This document shows, piece after piece, positions 42,767 to 53,277 of a stretch of 64,000 nt of DNA. The DNA lies in contig SWBL01000209.1 of the NCBI GenBank assembly GCA_024195585.1, forward strand, positions 1 to 64,000, written 5' to 3'. The notes beneath the pieces were generated by a model. The model saw only the letters and a program-made list of their open reading frames with translations, was not told where the DNA came from and searched no databases. This DNA is from Aureobasidium sp. EXF-3400. Taxonomy: Eukaryota > Ascomycota > Dothideomycetes > Dothideales > Saccotheciaceae. Numbering within the stretch: the stretch's first letter is position 1; every line of letters begins with the position of its first letter. A program made the position numbers and the translations under genes.

Positions 42767-43997
42767 ATGTTGGCCAGATCCAGCCTGCGATCCGCGCGCA
42801 TCGCCGCCGCAGCTCGCAACACCGCAACCCGCCAGTCCACGGTACGCAACATACCCATGCCCACGTCTACATCTACATTCGACCGACACCGCCAAACCGC
42901 CCGTTGAATCATGCCCAACTGACGCTTCAATTCTCCAGCGCGCTGCTTCTTCCTCCTCCGGTGCCGAGTCATCCCAATGGGCAACCACCGCCACTGCCTC
43001 TGCTGCCACCGTCTTCGCCGCCGGTTCCGCCGCATGGTACTACTACCAGTTCGGTCGTGAGGCCCACGCCATGACCCCCCAGGAAGAGGGGTATGTCATC
43101 CACCACTACAATACACACCCGACCACCCAGCGCTGACCATTGGCCCTACAGTCTTCACGCCACCAAGTACCCTTGGGAGCACGAGAAGCTCTACAAGACC
43201 TTCGACCACCAGGCCCTCCGCAGAGGTTTCCAGGTCTACCAGGAGGTTTGCGCTTCTTGCCACTCTCTCCAGCGCATCGCCTACCGCAACCTTGTCGGTA
43301 ACTTCATGACCGTCGATGAGGCCAAGGCCCTTGCCGAGGAGAACGAGTTCGACACCGAGCCCAACGATGAGGGTGACATCGAGAAGCGCCCCGGAAAGCT
43401 TTCCGACTACCTTCCCAGCCCCTACAAGAACGACGAGGCCGCCCGTGCTGCCAACAACGGTGCCCTTCCCCCGGATCTTTCGCTCATGGTCAAGGCCCGT
43501 CACGGTGGCTGCAACTACATCTTCTCTCTTCTGACTGGTTACCCCGAGGAGCCCCCAGCTGGTGCCGTTGTCCCTGAGGGTCTCAACTTCAACCCTTACT
43601 TCCCTGGTACCGGTATCGCCATGGCCCGTGTCCTCTACGACGGTCTCGTCGAGTACGACGACAAGACCCCCGCCACCACTTCCCAGATGGCCAAGGATGT
43701 TGTCGAGTTCCTGAACTGGACTGCCGAGCCCGAGATGGATGACCGCAAGAAGATGGGCTGGAAGGTTATGGCTGTTGCTGGTACTCTCTTCGCCCTCTCC
43801 GTCTGGGTCAAGAGGTGAGTCACGCCGAATTCATGGATTGTGACAATCAACAAATACTGACTTTGCGCTACAGATACAAGTGGACTGTCGTCAAGACCAG
43901 AAAGCTCGTGTACAACCCTCCCACCACCAAGGCCATCCGCAACCCCTCATCGCCCCGTACTTCGGTTCACACCGAGGGCCAAGGATTCCTCAAGTAA
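42767..43997 (+). CDS. CYT1: cytochrome c1, mitochondrial
   Basis: Four exons: 42767-42841, 42939-43090, 43152-43814 and 43874-43997 (introns 97, 61 and 59 nt), 337 residues. This is the haem c subunit of respiratory complex III. The N-terminus is a bipartite presequence: an Arg/Ala-rich matrix signal (MLARSSLRSARIAAAARN), then a hydrophobic sorting segment (ATASAATVFAAGSAAWYYY) that directs it to the intermembrane-space side. Mature features are the haem attachment motif CASCH (109-113), the NGALPPDLSLMVKARHGG segment, the axial Met in GTGIAMARVLYDG, and the C-terminal anchor GWKVMAVAGTLFALSVWVK. The final exon completes the matrix-facing tail. Codon bias is high. Confidence 0.96.
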
Positions 43998-45132
43998 ACG
44001 ATTCCTTCGATAGGGATCTGGTAATTATATATTAGAGGGAAATCTAGGCGATGGTCTGTAAAACTGATGGATGACGACGAAACGTCAGACACCAGTTTCC
44101 AGACGTGGATTGCCCACACGAGGGAGAAAATTTCCGGTCCTGTACAGCATCTTTGCGTCCTAGAGTAGAACGCAAGGGTGGACCCCTCCTTTTTCTATCT
44201 TCACTTTTTCTTTGTCGTCTGTACTATGAGCCCGGAAAATTCGATATGCTTGCATGTTTCTACCTAGACTGCGTATCTCCAAAACTTCACGAAATCTCCA
44301 CGAAAATGCGGCTCTTCGTAAACTTCAGATCTAATCATCATAGATTGCCACCGGCCTCAGGCATCAATATCCCAAGTAAGTGTTCACACGAAAAACAACC
44401 TACTAGTGCGATCCCAGGTAGACGTAAGTATTTGATGCTTCCTCCGATTTCAATCTTGGGACCACATCATTAACTAGTAGTGGAGCCTCACAACGTGCGC
44501 CTATAGACGCTTGCATAAGAATGGTGGAGTTGCCTATCAGATGCAACACCGCCATATGCTGTCAACCTCACGACTACTGCGTAAGAAGTTGGACGTCTCA
44601 ATACCCATGTAGTGCATATGATCGCGAGTCGAATGGCAAGCAATATGAACACGTAAACAGAGACCAATGCAGCAACGATTGTCCGAGAGGTATATGCATG
44701 ACTCTTTCTAGAGCAGTAGGACCACGCCCGAGAGTTGAAGAGGTGCTTTCCCTCGAATATCACCTTGTTTCCATATATTTGCTTGCGATATTATATCTCA
44801 CCTTGTCAGCAGTATGGTGCGTAAGCGACTCATATTGGAGGTGAGGTGCGAGAACATACAGATCGATGAACGAATGCAATGTCAATCGAGAATGACCCCT
44901 ACCTGCACCTTCTGATGCGAAGGACTAGTCACTTATGGATGACATTTCTTGACAGCCTTGCATACGATGGGTGAGGTCTAGAAGAATATTGTGCAAGCTC
45001 ATAGTGCTCCACAAGTGGCACAAATCGCCAAGGCGGTGACCGAGATATACAGTGGCAGAATTTCTCCGACTCCAACTTTTTTCGAGATGTCCATGAGCTG
45101 TCGCATAACCACATAACAACCATATACACAAC
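43998..45132. other. intergenic, nothing recognised
   Basis: This is 1.14 kb with frames up to 122 codons that lack family resemblance. It includes the promoter of the WD-repeat gene downstream. Confidence 0.35.
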
Positions 45133-46586
45133 ATGTCGACGTCGCAAGTGAGAATCCAGCTTAGCACAAGGAGTCCGGATATCGAGTTGCCCGAGGACAC
45201 GGGTCCGATCCTCGTCTCGACTGGTGAGTGTTTCCCAAAGACGCTGGTTTGCGCCAGCGCCATGGCCTCTTCTCGAGACAAGACACATAGCTAACGAGTG
45301 TCGCAGAGCTCCGCAGATACCAGCTCTCCACCCTTGTGAACCGTCTGCTCGAGACCGAACAACCCGTGCCCTTCGAGTTCCTCATCAACGGCCAATTCCT
45401 CCGAACGTCGATCGATGAATTCCTTACCGCCAACGGCATCTCTGCCGAAACAACCCTGAACGTCGAATACGTACGCGCTCTGGTGCCGCCGTCGCATGTT
45501 GCCTCTTTCGAACACGACGACTGGGTCAGCAGCATCGATCTCCTCTCCACCACTTCAGCAGCTGGGAAATGGGCAGGCAAGAACTTTGCAGGCGCTGGAA
45601 ATGAGCGTCTGGTGTCTGCGAGTTACGATGGATTGTTGAGACTTTGGAACCAGAGCAAGGAGATTCTGGCAACGAGTGGAGATGGCGGACACAGCGGACC
45701 AGTCAAGAGCGTCAAGTTCTTGGATCACTCGCGTTTGGTATCGTCGAGTGTGGACCGCAGCGTCAAGATCTGGAACTACAATGATAGGGAGATTACGCCT
45801 AAGGTGGAGTTGCTGGGACATACGGCTTCTGTGGATCGATTGGCTGTGCACACGCCTTCGCAGCGTATCTTGACTGCCTCGCAAGATCACACTGTTGGTA
45901 TCTTCAGCACCGACATCAAGAGCAATCCTTCGGCACCCGCACATCTCCTCCCCAACCTCTCCAACAAGCGAAGGAAACCCAGTGTTACCGTGCCTCAACG
46001 CGGTGCACTTGCTCTGCTGGCCGGCCACAATGCACCGGTCTCAGATGTTACTTTCAAGCCCGACGATGCCACAGTCGCTTACTCCACCTCCTGGGACCAC
46101 ACACTCAAGACCTGGGATTTGGCTACTCACAGCTGCGTCGACACACGCACAACATCGCACCCACTGGTTTCAGTCGCCGCTCTGCCTCAAATCAATCTAG
46201 TCGCTGCAGGCACCACTGCCCGCCACATCTCCCTCATCGACCCTCGCGCCTCTGCAACATCCGTCGTTGCCATGACTCTCCGCGGCCACAACAATGCTGT
46301 AGTGTCACTCACACCTTCGCCTGACAATGGCTTTGTCTTTGCCTCTGGTGGCCACGACGGCAGTGTTCGTATCTGGGATGTCCGTAATGCCAAAGCAGGA
46401 AACGGAGGTCCCACCGAGGGCGGTATGACTGGCGAAAGCATCTTTGTCCTCGAGCGCGATGGCCAAGGCGAGAAGAAACCTGTCGGTGGTGAGGGCATCA
46501 AAGTGTTTGGTGTGCAGTGGGATGAGGCGTGGGGTATTGTTAGCTGTGGCGAGGATAAAAAGGTGCAGGTTAATCAGCCCAGGTAA
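45133..46586 (+). CDS. YTM1: ribosome biogenesis protein Ytm1 (WDR12)
   Basis: Two exons: 45133-45223 and 45307-46586 (83-nt intron, GTGAGT donor), 456 residues. Ytm1 is part of the Nop7-Erb1-Ytm1 complex needed for 60S subunit maturation in the nucleolus; its N-terminal ubiquitin-like domain is engaged by the AAA protein Rea1 (Mdn1). The N-terminus VRIQLSTRSPDIELPEDTG with LRRYQLSTLVNRLL and PFEFLINGQFLRTSIDEFL is the ubiquitin-like domain, completed only by splicing. Then comes a seven-bladed WD propeller: VSASYDGLLRLWN, VSSSVDRSVKIWN, LTASQDHTVGIFS, YSTSWDHTLKTWD, FASGGHDGSVRIWDVRN. The basic insertion SNKRRKPSV is usual in the family. Confidence 0.95.
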
Positions 46587-46718
46587 TTTTCTTGAGCAAA
46601 ACATGAAAAGCATGGAGTTCTTTTTATACCCACATTCCAATCTTTTATCTTTCTTCCTCTACCCAATCCTTGCCTTTCCTTCTTCGATCAAAAGTAGGCC
46701 GGAGGTGCAAAAACAGAA
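46587..46718. terminator. Ytm1 3' flank and Pol III T5 terminator
   Basis: On the minus strand a T5 run (plus 46709-46713) sits 5 nt after the discriminator base of the tRNA-like gene, the usual position of a Pol III terminator. Confidence 0.5.
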
Positions 46719-46861
46719 TGCAGCGAGTAGGAATCGAACCCACGATCTCCTCGATTGAAGACGCATGCCACCCTTTTGAAAAAAAGGCATGACTTCGCCG
46801 ACCAATGCTTGTGTTTGCAAGACACATTCACGAGGCGCTCTAACCACTGAGCCATCGCCGC
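46719..46861 (-). tRNA. tRNA scaffold with 77-nt anticodon-loop insertion
   Basis: Reading from 46861 leftward, all arms of a nuclear tRNA pair correctly: acceptor GCGGCGA with TCGCTGC plus discriminator A, D arm GCTC-AGTGGTTA-GAGC, anticodon stem CCTCG with CGAGG, variable AGATC, and T arm GTGGG-TTCGATT-CCTAC. Outside the loop the length is exactly standard (31 + 35 nt). Between the anticodon-stem strands lie 77 nt (46830-46754) instead of 7. With a normal intron after position 37 the loop would start TGAATG, which lacks the invariant U33, so no amino-acid identity is assigned. The insert contains a hairpin TGTGT-CTTGCAA-ACACA, itself like an Ala(UGC) anticodon arm, another hairpin CATGCC/GGCATG, and a T7 run (46779-46785) that could stop Pol III early. 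Intron-bearing tRNA or tRNA pseudogene. Confidence 0.55.
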
Positions 46862-48494
46862 AATTGATGGGATGCATTGGAACCTGGATGATTCTTGTAG
46901 TTGATGAGGGGTGAAACACAAAGGGTAAGAGGAAGGTTGGATGTGCCTGCCTTGTCAGCATCCTCACTTAACTCACACTCTGAACATCAAATCCCACGTC
47001 TCAATCCCATCATCTTCACGATCAGTAGCACCAAACTCAACACGAGCAAAAGGAAGTGGACGAACAACGAGCAAGAATCGCAACCTATCAGTCTCCTGGA
47101 TCAATCTCCTGGATCGATGATGAAGTGTGCAGCTATCCAGCTTTCTGTCCATGCGATATCGATCGGTACCACTTGCGAAGTTTGTCCCTCTAAGACTTCA
47201 CGCCGTGCTCTATTTTTTTGGATTATCGTTGCTGCTGCAGGACGGAAAGGAAAAGTATGCTTGATATAGCAAAGGTGTTTTTCTGAGAAGTGGTCACAGG
47301 AAAGAGAAAGAGACAGACATCTTTCGAATATCCAATTGAAGATTCTTCCTTACCTTGGTAGCTCCTCCCAGGTACTTACACGTACTCTCCTCAATCTCGG
47401 ACCACAAAAGTATTGATAAGACAGAGTAGAGCTCAACCTTTAGTCAGAGCGAGCAAAAAGACATCCTAAGCACACTCTCTGAGCACAAGAGCACCCAAGC
47501 CTTACCCAATCTCCGTCATCGTAAGATAGAGATCCTCAATTCCGTTAGGCACATTCACATATTGAGAGGTGACACCCGGGCGCCATACAACATTCAAATG
47601 TTGGGATGATAGTTAAAGCAGGCATATCAAGACTTCCCGACCTTGGTAGTAGAATGTGCATATTGTAAGGTCAGTTATAAGCACTTCTTAATATCACAAC
47701 CTAAACAGATTATCCATACCACACCAGGTGCAGACTAGATCATCCTCCCACTCTGGTACTTTCTTCTCCTTTACATCGATGCTAGATGATGGATAATGAC
47801 GCATTGCAGCCAAGGATACGATTTGGGTGTTCTTCGCCATACATCTTGTATAACAGAGGTATATCTGGATGTAAAGAACACAGATGTTGCATTCTAGGAT
47901 GTTTGAGGTATGAACAACAGCTTGGATGGATGGAAGATGTAGTTGTGTAACTGTGAGAAAAGGATCATCTCATTAGCAGTCATCTATAGTTCGTGTTTAT
48001 CTGATCAGCACAACCGAAATCGATCTCGGGTTACTCGAGCATATCCTTCTTCTGGCACAGAGTTATGTCTACTTCCTCCAAGACAATCACAGGAAAATGG
48101 AAAAAGAATGACTAACGACGTCCTAGTTAGATGCCTAGTATACATACGTCTTCTCGATGAGGATATGTTTCCATTATTATCATCACTCTTGATCATCTCC
48201 AACTTATAATACACGAGGATGATTGAAATTGACGATCACAGAGTCAGGAAGCATGAGTGGTAGGTAGATGATTGTCATAAGGTCGTTATATAAATACATG
48301 CAATGAGAGAAGCACCGACACCCAACTCCCCTCAGCACCGGTAGCTAAATCCGAGTAGAACCAAGCCAGCGATCTTGTTAAAGATCGAAGAAGTATGGTG
48401 TGAAGGTATGCCAATCTCAACTTAGTTGCGATCGCTCAATCTCGCAGTCGTGAAGATGCAATATGAAATAGGTTGTCGAAGAAGTGTTGTGAGT
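46862..48494. other. intergenic, nothing recognised
   Basis: This is 1.6 kb without a supported gene. A tiny direct repeat (TCTCCTGGATC twice, near 47092-47117) is the only local structure noted. Confidence 0.35.
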
Positions 48495-48773
48495 TTACTT
48501 CGGGGCATTGGGGCCGGCACCTCTGACAGCGCTGAAGGTGAAGTTAGTATGATATAGATAGGAGGGTATTGTTGGAAGTACTTACGTGTCCCACATCTTG
48601 CCGAAGATGCCCTTAGGAGGACCTTGGTCCTCGATGCTTGAGCGGCGGGTGGAGTAGGCAACATTGTCGGGGCTACGCTTCTGTGCAAGGATGTTGTTGA
48701 AGAGACCACCGGAGGAGCGACGACGCTCGCCATCGAAAGAGGCCTTGGGGACGGTGTCGGTAGGAGAAGACAT
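48495..48773 (-). CDS. small conserved fungal protein, 74 residues
   Basis: Two exons: 48773-48586 and 48531-48495, with a 54-nt intron (GTAAGT donor, branch CTAAC, CAG acceptor), 74 residues. It resembles a group of short fungal proteins, of unknown role, recognisable by a Ser/Arg-rich start (ERRRSSGG), a GLFNNILAQKR box, a second STRRSSIEDQ stretch, and GIFGKMWDT near the end. The second exon adds AVRGAGPNAPK. No signal peptide, membrane segment or Cys. RRSS and RRSSI are possible basophilic kinase sites. I chose the ATG at 48773 over longer upstream frames because conservation begins there. Confidence 0.7.
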
Positions 48774-50559
48774 GATGTTGGTTGTTTGTGGTTGGAGGGG
48801 ATTGATTGTAGTGTGGAGTGATTGTTTGATGAGATGATGTGCTTGATGAATAAAACCAAGAATCGATGGAAGGGATGCAGTCTTATATACCTGTGGTGCT
48901 ACCTCAGGAAGCTTACCTTTGGAGCTCTCAATCGGAGCTACTCCTCCATGCGTCGTCAGGTCTTTCCTTTGTTTCTTCGACCACTGCGTTGGATCTGGTG
49001 CTCTCGTGATTCTTCCTGAGGATCGCAGCATTGGTCAAGCCATCGACACTTAAATCGTCGTCATGGTGTTGAACTCAATCCGGTGCAGTCCAATGATCAT
49101 CACTCGTTAGGCCGTTTACTCTCCGAAGAGAGCTGATCCTGGCAAGCCACGGCCCGTCGCTCAAGTGGTGGTCCAATCTTCCCCACGATCAGGCTGCGAT
49201 CTGGACTTTGGCGGTGCGATCGAGACGCGGGGAAAGAAGGCTTGTTGATGTCATCCATCTGGTCCCTGAATCTGTTTCTGAATCTCGCTGCTGTCATTGG
49301 TTCAGGACGTCAATCCGATTCAGTCGTGAAAACGGTTTCACCACGATGAGATCGCTTCGGCTCTGTCGTGTGTTGAGCTTATCTCAAGACTTTCGATTCG
49401 CATGTGCCTTGATACCAAAAAAGATATGCGCATGCTCGATCCTCATGAAACGAGCTTAGCGATGCCACATGTGGTCGAAATCGGGTAAAGATTGGTAAAG
49501 AAAAGGTTGGGTGAAGGTCTGGATGCCATCGTGATGGGTAAAAATACTCGACTCGGACGTCGCTCCTTGTTCGATGCAAGGGACCTTTGTCTGAGACGTG
49601 AGGATCTGACACTTTTCGGCCGTGATTGATGGTGGTCCTGCATGACGAGTTTTTTAGTGATTGGACTGTGCCGTTCAAAAATCTGTTCGTGATTTGGAAG
49701 ATGGCTTGCTTGACTGAGCATGAGAATCGGAGACGTGCTGTTTGTCAGAGATAACCACGGACGTTCAGCCGATGGACTTGTCTTGCATGGCTGAGATATT
49801 CTCTCGTGATTTCTAAAGTTTACGCACATGATATCGGATGATTTAAGTGCTGAGGAATACGTCTCTGCGGCCTTGCAAGTAGGCCATTGGTCGAGAATGC
49901 TGATTTCTCAAGTTAACTGAATCGTGCGAAGAGCTTCTTTCTCATCAAGGTCGAAATCCCAAACGTGCTGTGAGAGTGCTGGATGAGACCGGCCGAATAG
50001 CCTTCTGCAACAGTAAATGACTCCTGTCGAGTAATGTAAAGTTGATAGCATCGTTGGACATTGCCCACTGATACTCCCTAAGAGGCCGACTAAGAGACGA
50101 TTATGTCGGTCTCCCGCTGATAGCCAGAAGCAGGCTGTTGATTTGGGCAGATGGAGTCGAACAAGACGAGAATGCATCAGAGCAAAATTTGATGTCGAAT
50201 TTTGTGGTAGTGAAGTACTCAGACAGGTCCCGGTAGTATCTAGGTAACTTGTCGTGCGTCAAATATCGGAGCGCATTTACACATGAGAAGGTGGTCGTTC
50301 TGCTGCTGAGGAAAGTTGCGACGGATGTTGTATAGAGCGTCTTGGCGCTGGCTGCGGAGTGTGACTTCCTTCGTGATTCGCGACGGCAGGGCAGCCTTCC
50401 TTCTTTCATTCACTCTCAACTCACCACTTTTCTGGACGCGACACCATTCTGAGCCGACACGGCCGAACAAGCAACGCATATCTCGCATCACAATCCATCT
50501 CGAAAGACACCCTTACACATCCAAATCCCGCGCTCTCAAGCGCGCAACAAAATACCAAA
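48774..50559. other. long intergenic region, promoter of the 74-residue protein and of CWC25
   Basis: This is 1.79 kb. Frames up to about 130 codons exist on the minus strand but look non-coding. The length and lack of coding signal suggest a large regulatory region upstream of the small-protein gene (inference). Confidence 0.35.
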
Positions 50560-51882
50560 ATGGGTGGCGATCTGAATTTGAAGAAGTCATGGCACCCCGT
50601 GCTCATGTCCAACCAGAAGCGTGTCTGGGAGGAAGAAAAGAAAGCCCTGGATGAGCGCAAAAAGATCGATCAGGTGCTCAAGGAGCGCGCCGAAGAACGC
50701 CAAATCCAGGAACTACAACAGATGCAAGAGGCCGCTGGCGGCAGGAAGCGCGTTGATAGGGTGGACTGGATGTATGGCGGCCCAGCTGATGGCCAGAAAG
50801 GAACTACTGAAGAGATGGAGGCATACTTGCTCGGAAAGCGAAGACTGGATGGACTTGTCAAGAGAGATGCGACAGAGGCCATGCAAAAGGCCGCTGCTGT
50901 AGGCCCGTCAGCACAGCAAATCGCAAACAACCAGAAGGACATTGCTGCAAAGGTGCGCAACGACCCTATGCTCGCAATCAAGCAGCAAGAGCAGGCCGCA
51001 CTGGAAGCAATGATGAGTGATCCCACAAAGCGCAGAGCTTTGCTCAAGGCCGCCGGCAAGGAGGAAGATGACTCCAAGCGAAGCCATCGCAGACACCGTC
51101 ACAGAGACGACGAACATCACAGCAAGCGCAGGCGCCATGACGACTACAGCGATGATGAGAGACGTTCATCTCACAAACACCGATCACACCGCCGTTGCTC
51201 GCCCTCATACTCTCGCTCACGATCGCCTGAACGTAGGAGAAGAGAGGACAGGCGTGATGATAGACGTGACGATAAACGCGACGACGACAGACGTTCTTCT
51301 CGCAAACACGATTCCCGTCGTCGCAGCATTTCACGATCCCCAGACTCGCGCAGCAGGCGAAAATCATATCCCAGTCCGCGACGCTCAGACTCGCGCTCAC
51401 CATCTCGCAAGCACAGAGAAAGAGATAGCAGACGTCGCTCGTCTTCTCCTGTGCGGTCACGAACGGAACGAACCTCTCCCTCGCCTAAACGTCGTGCATC
51501 ACCAAGCTATGAGCCTTACAGCAACCGTGGTCCTAGACCATCAAGAAACCACAGGGACGATCGCCCATCCAGACCTTACAGGGATGACAACCGCCCCGTA
51601 AAACAAGAGCGCCCCGCTTCTCCTGACCGCGAAGCAGAACGCCTAGCCAAGTTAGCCGCCATGCAATCAAACGCCACAGAGTTGGAAGCGGATCGCAAGA
51701 AGCGTCTGGCCGAGCTGGAAGAGCGCGATCGCATTCAGAAAGAAGAAGATGACAGGAAGAGAAGCGAAAAGGGCAAATTTGTTGGTCAGTTGAGGAGTCA
51801 GGCTGATATGGGACAGGGTGGTGGTCTGGGAGCCAGATTGGCTGGTAGGACTGGGTTGCAGAGACTTGCTGGAGATGAGTAG
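50560..51882 (+). CDS. CWC25: pre-mRNA splicing factor Cwc25
   Basis: Intronless, 440 residues. Cwc25 joins the spliceosome after Prp2 action and promotes the first transesterification step; nuclear. The start [19 protein letters not shown] is the conserved segment that enters the active site, followed by the CIR-type helical region ([18 protein letters not shown]) and the Cwc25 core ([37 protein letters not shown]). From about residue 165 to 355 the protein is an Arg/Ser/Asp-rich low-complexity tract of RS and RD dipeptides, typical of the fungal and metazoan forms but absent from budding yeast. The C-terminal helix ([18 protein letters not shown]) and a GLGARLAGR tail end it. Confidence 0.94.
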   Translation: MGGDLNLKKSWHPVLMSNQKRVWEEEKKALDERKKIDQVLKERAEERQIQELQQMQEAAGGRKRVDRVDWMYGGPADGQKGTTEEMEAYLLGKRRLDGLVKRDATEAMQKAAAVGPSAQQIANNQKDIAAKVRNDPMLAIKQQEQAALEAMMSDPTKRRALLKAAGKEEDDSKRSHRRHRHRDDEHHSKRRRHDDYSDDERRSSHKHRSHRRCSPSYSRSRSPERRRREDRRDDRRDDKRDDDRRSSRKHDSRRRSISRSPDSRSRRKSYPSPRRSDSRSPSRKHRERDSRRRSSSPVRSRTERTSPSPKRRASPSYEPYSNRGPRPSRNHRDDRPSRPYRDDNRPVKQERPASPDREAERLAKLAAMQSNATELEADRKKRLAELEERDRIQKEEDDRKRSEKGKFVGQLRSQADMGQGGGLGARLAGRTGLQRLAGDE

Positions 51883-52062
51883 ATTCCATTTCGCAGTCGT
51901 CAGATCAGTCGGTAAATAAGACACAAGAGAATACCATTCTTCATTGAAGTCAGACTCACGACTACTTTTTCAGCATGACAGATCAACACTTTTGAAAATA
52001 TGGTTGCTCGAGCACAAACATCATATCATAGTATCAGCATACCGCTGTAGTATACTGAGGTC
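51883..52062. other. convergent intergenic gap
   Basis: This 180-bp stretch lies between convergent genes; 3' untranslated regions are expected here. Confidence 0.4.
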
Positions 52063-53277
52063 TCAAGCGTATACATAGCAGAATGGTCCACCAACTGTAG
52101 TCATCACATCCCTCATCGTAACATTGACACCCCTCCCTGCCCAACCAATACTGAGTTCCGTGTCCAATGTCGTATTAGCACTAGGCGGTTGGTTCAAGAA
52201 AGTGTTTGTGCCAGCAATGGCATCTTTGCCATAAATTCTGTTTTCAGGGTCCAACATCTGCCACGCCGTCCATACCAAATCTATCATACCGTGATGAAGG
52301 TAGAAGGCCGGATCGCCAGGAGAAGTAAACACATCTCTGCCAGGGTCACCGCCCATTGAATAGTGGCCTCCACCGTGGACACCGATGTTGCCGCTGCCGG
52401 GGATACCTTGCATTTGCATCTGAAAATCGTAGACGGTCTTCGGAGCGAGAATGTTATTGACAATGGCGGTGAAATTTGCAAAGCGTGTGTTAATCTCGTC
52501 AGTGAGGTCACGTTTGAGACAGCGAGGGTTGTAGGTCAGGGGGCCATTGGGATTGATGACGGTGATATTGCCAGGAACAGTCAAAGCTGCAGGACCAAGG
52601 TTTACAGACATGTTGACGAAAGGTCCAGAGTTGATGCAGCCACCGCCAGTACCAACAGGAAGAAAGATTTCTGGCAGGCCGTTACCGCCTAGGACGACTT
52701 CGAGGCCGGTTTGATTGATGTAAGCGCCATTGCCGCTCATGCTTGTTTTGCTCCCATCCCAGACTGGACTTTGCTCCATGCCTGTCTCGGCAGACAGGCC
52801 CCAGTTCCAGTAGGGTTGTGTGCCGTGGTAGCCACACTCGTTGCGAAGTGCTTGCTCATACTCCCAGAGGAAGTAGCGGTGCCAGCCTAGAAAGTTGCCT
52901 GTGTAGTGGATACGAAGAGTTTGATCGATATGGGTAGCAACCCAATCGTCGAAGCGAGTTTTGGCACCAGGAGCCCAAGAGGCAGATGATTTGGCAGGCT
53001 TGCTTTGGAGGCAGCGGACAGCGTCTGTATAGGCGATGCGTTCCCTGGGCGAGAGAGTACCCCACTCCTTGCGGACTTTGACATTGTTGAGCTTGCATGT
53101 CGAACTGAAAGGCTTCTTGCCTGATTTGATGATGTATTTTGCATGGGAGACTAGTATATTTAGCTGCTCTTGAGCAACGTGGATGTCGCTCGATGCCGAT
53201 GTTGGCAGCTTTTGGCCTGGGCTCGCATTGGTGCCGGCCAAGAAAGCAGTGACTGCAAAGATCAGTCCAGTCTTCAT
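52063..53277 (-). CDS. secreted tyrosinase-like copper enzyme
   Basis: Single exon, 404 residues from the ATG at 53277. Frame runs further upstream, but only from a non-ATG codon; the chosen start gives a clear signal peptide (MKTGLIFAVTAFLAGTNA). Type-3 copper site A: His116, His124 and His133 in ATHIDQTLRIHYTGNFLGWHRYFL. Site B: the His-X3-His pair in GVHGGGHYSMGG and the third ligand in PAFYLHHGMIDLVWTAWQ. Several N-X-S/T sites fit secretion. Tyrosinases oxidise phenols to quinones. It lacks the long C-terminal shielding domain of classical fungal tyrosinases, so it belongs with the short secreted group; the reaction (mono- or di-phenolase) is not predictable. No melanin or secondary-metabolite genes adjoin it. 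Confidence 0.9.
   Translation of the reverse strand: MKTGLIFAVTAFLAGTNASPGQKLPTSASSDIHVAQEQLNILVSHAKYIIKSGKKPFSSTCKLNNVKVRKEWGTLSPRERIAYTDAVRCLQSKPAKSSASWAPGAKTRFDDWVATHIDQTLRIHYTGNFLGWHRYFLWEYEQALRNECGYHGTQPYWNWGLSAETGMEQSPVWDGSKTSMSGNGAYINQTGLEVVLGGNGLPEIFLPVGTGGGCINSGPFVNMSVNLGPAALTVPGNITVINPNGPLTYNPRCLKRDLTDEINTRFANFTAIVNNILAPKTVYDFQMQMQGIPGSGNIGVHGGGHYSMGGDPGRDVFTSPGDPAFYLHHGMIDLVWTAWQMLDPENRIYGKDAIAGTNTFLNQPPSANTTLDTELSIGWAGRGVNVTMRDVMTTVGGPFCYVYA

Noticed and set aside
44105..44844. Frames of 122 and 107 codons downstream of cytochrome c1
   Set aside because: No family resemblance and no support from splice or start context.
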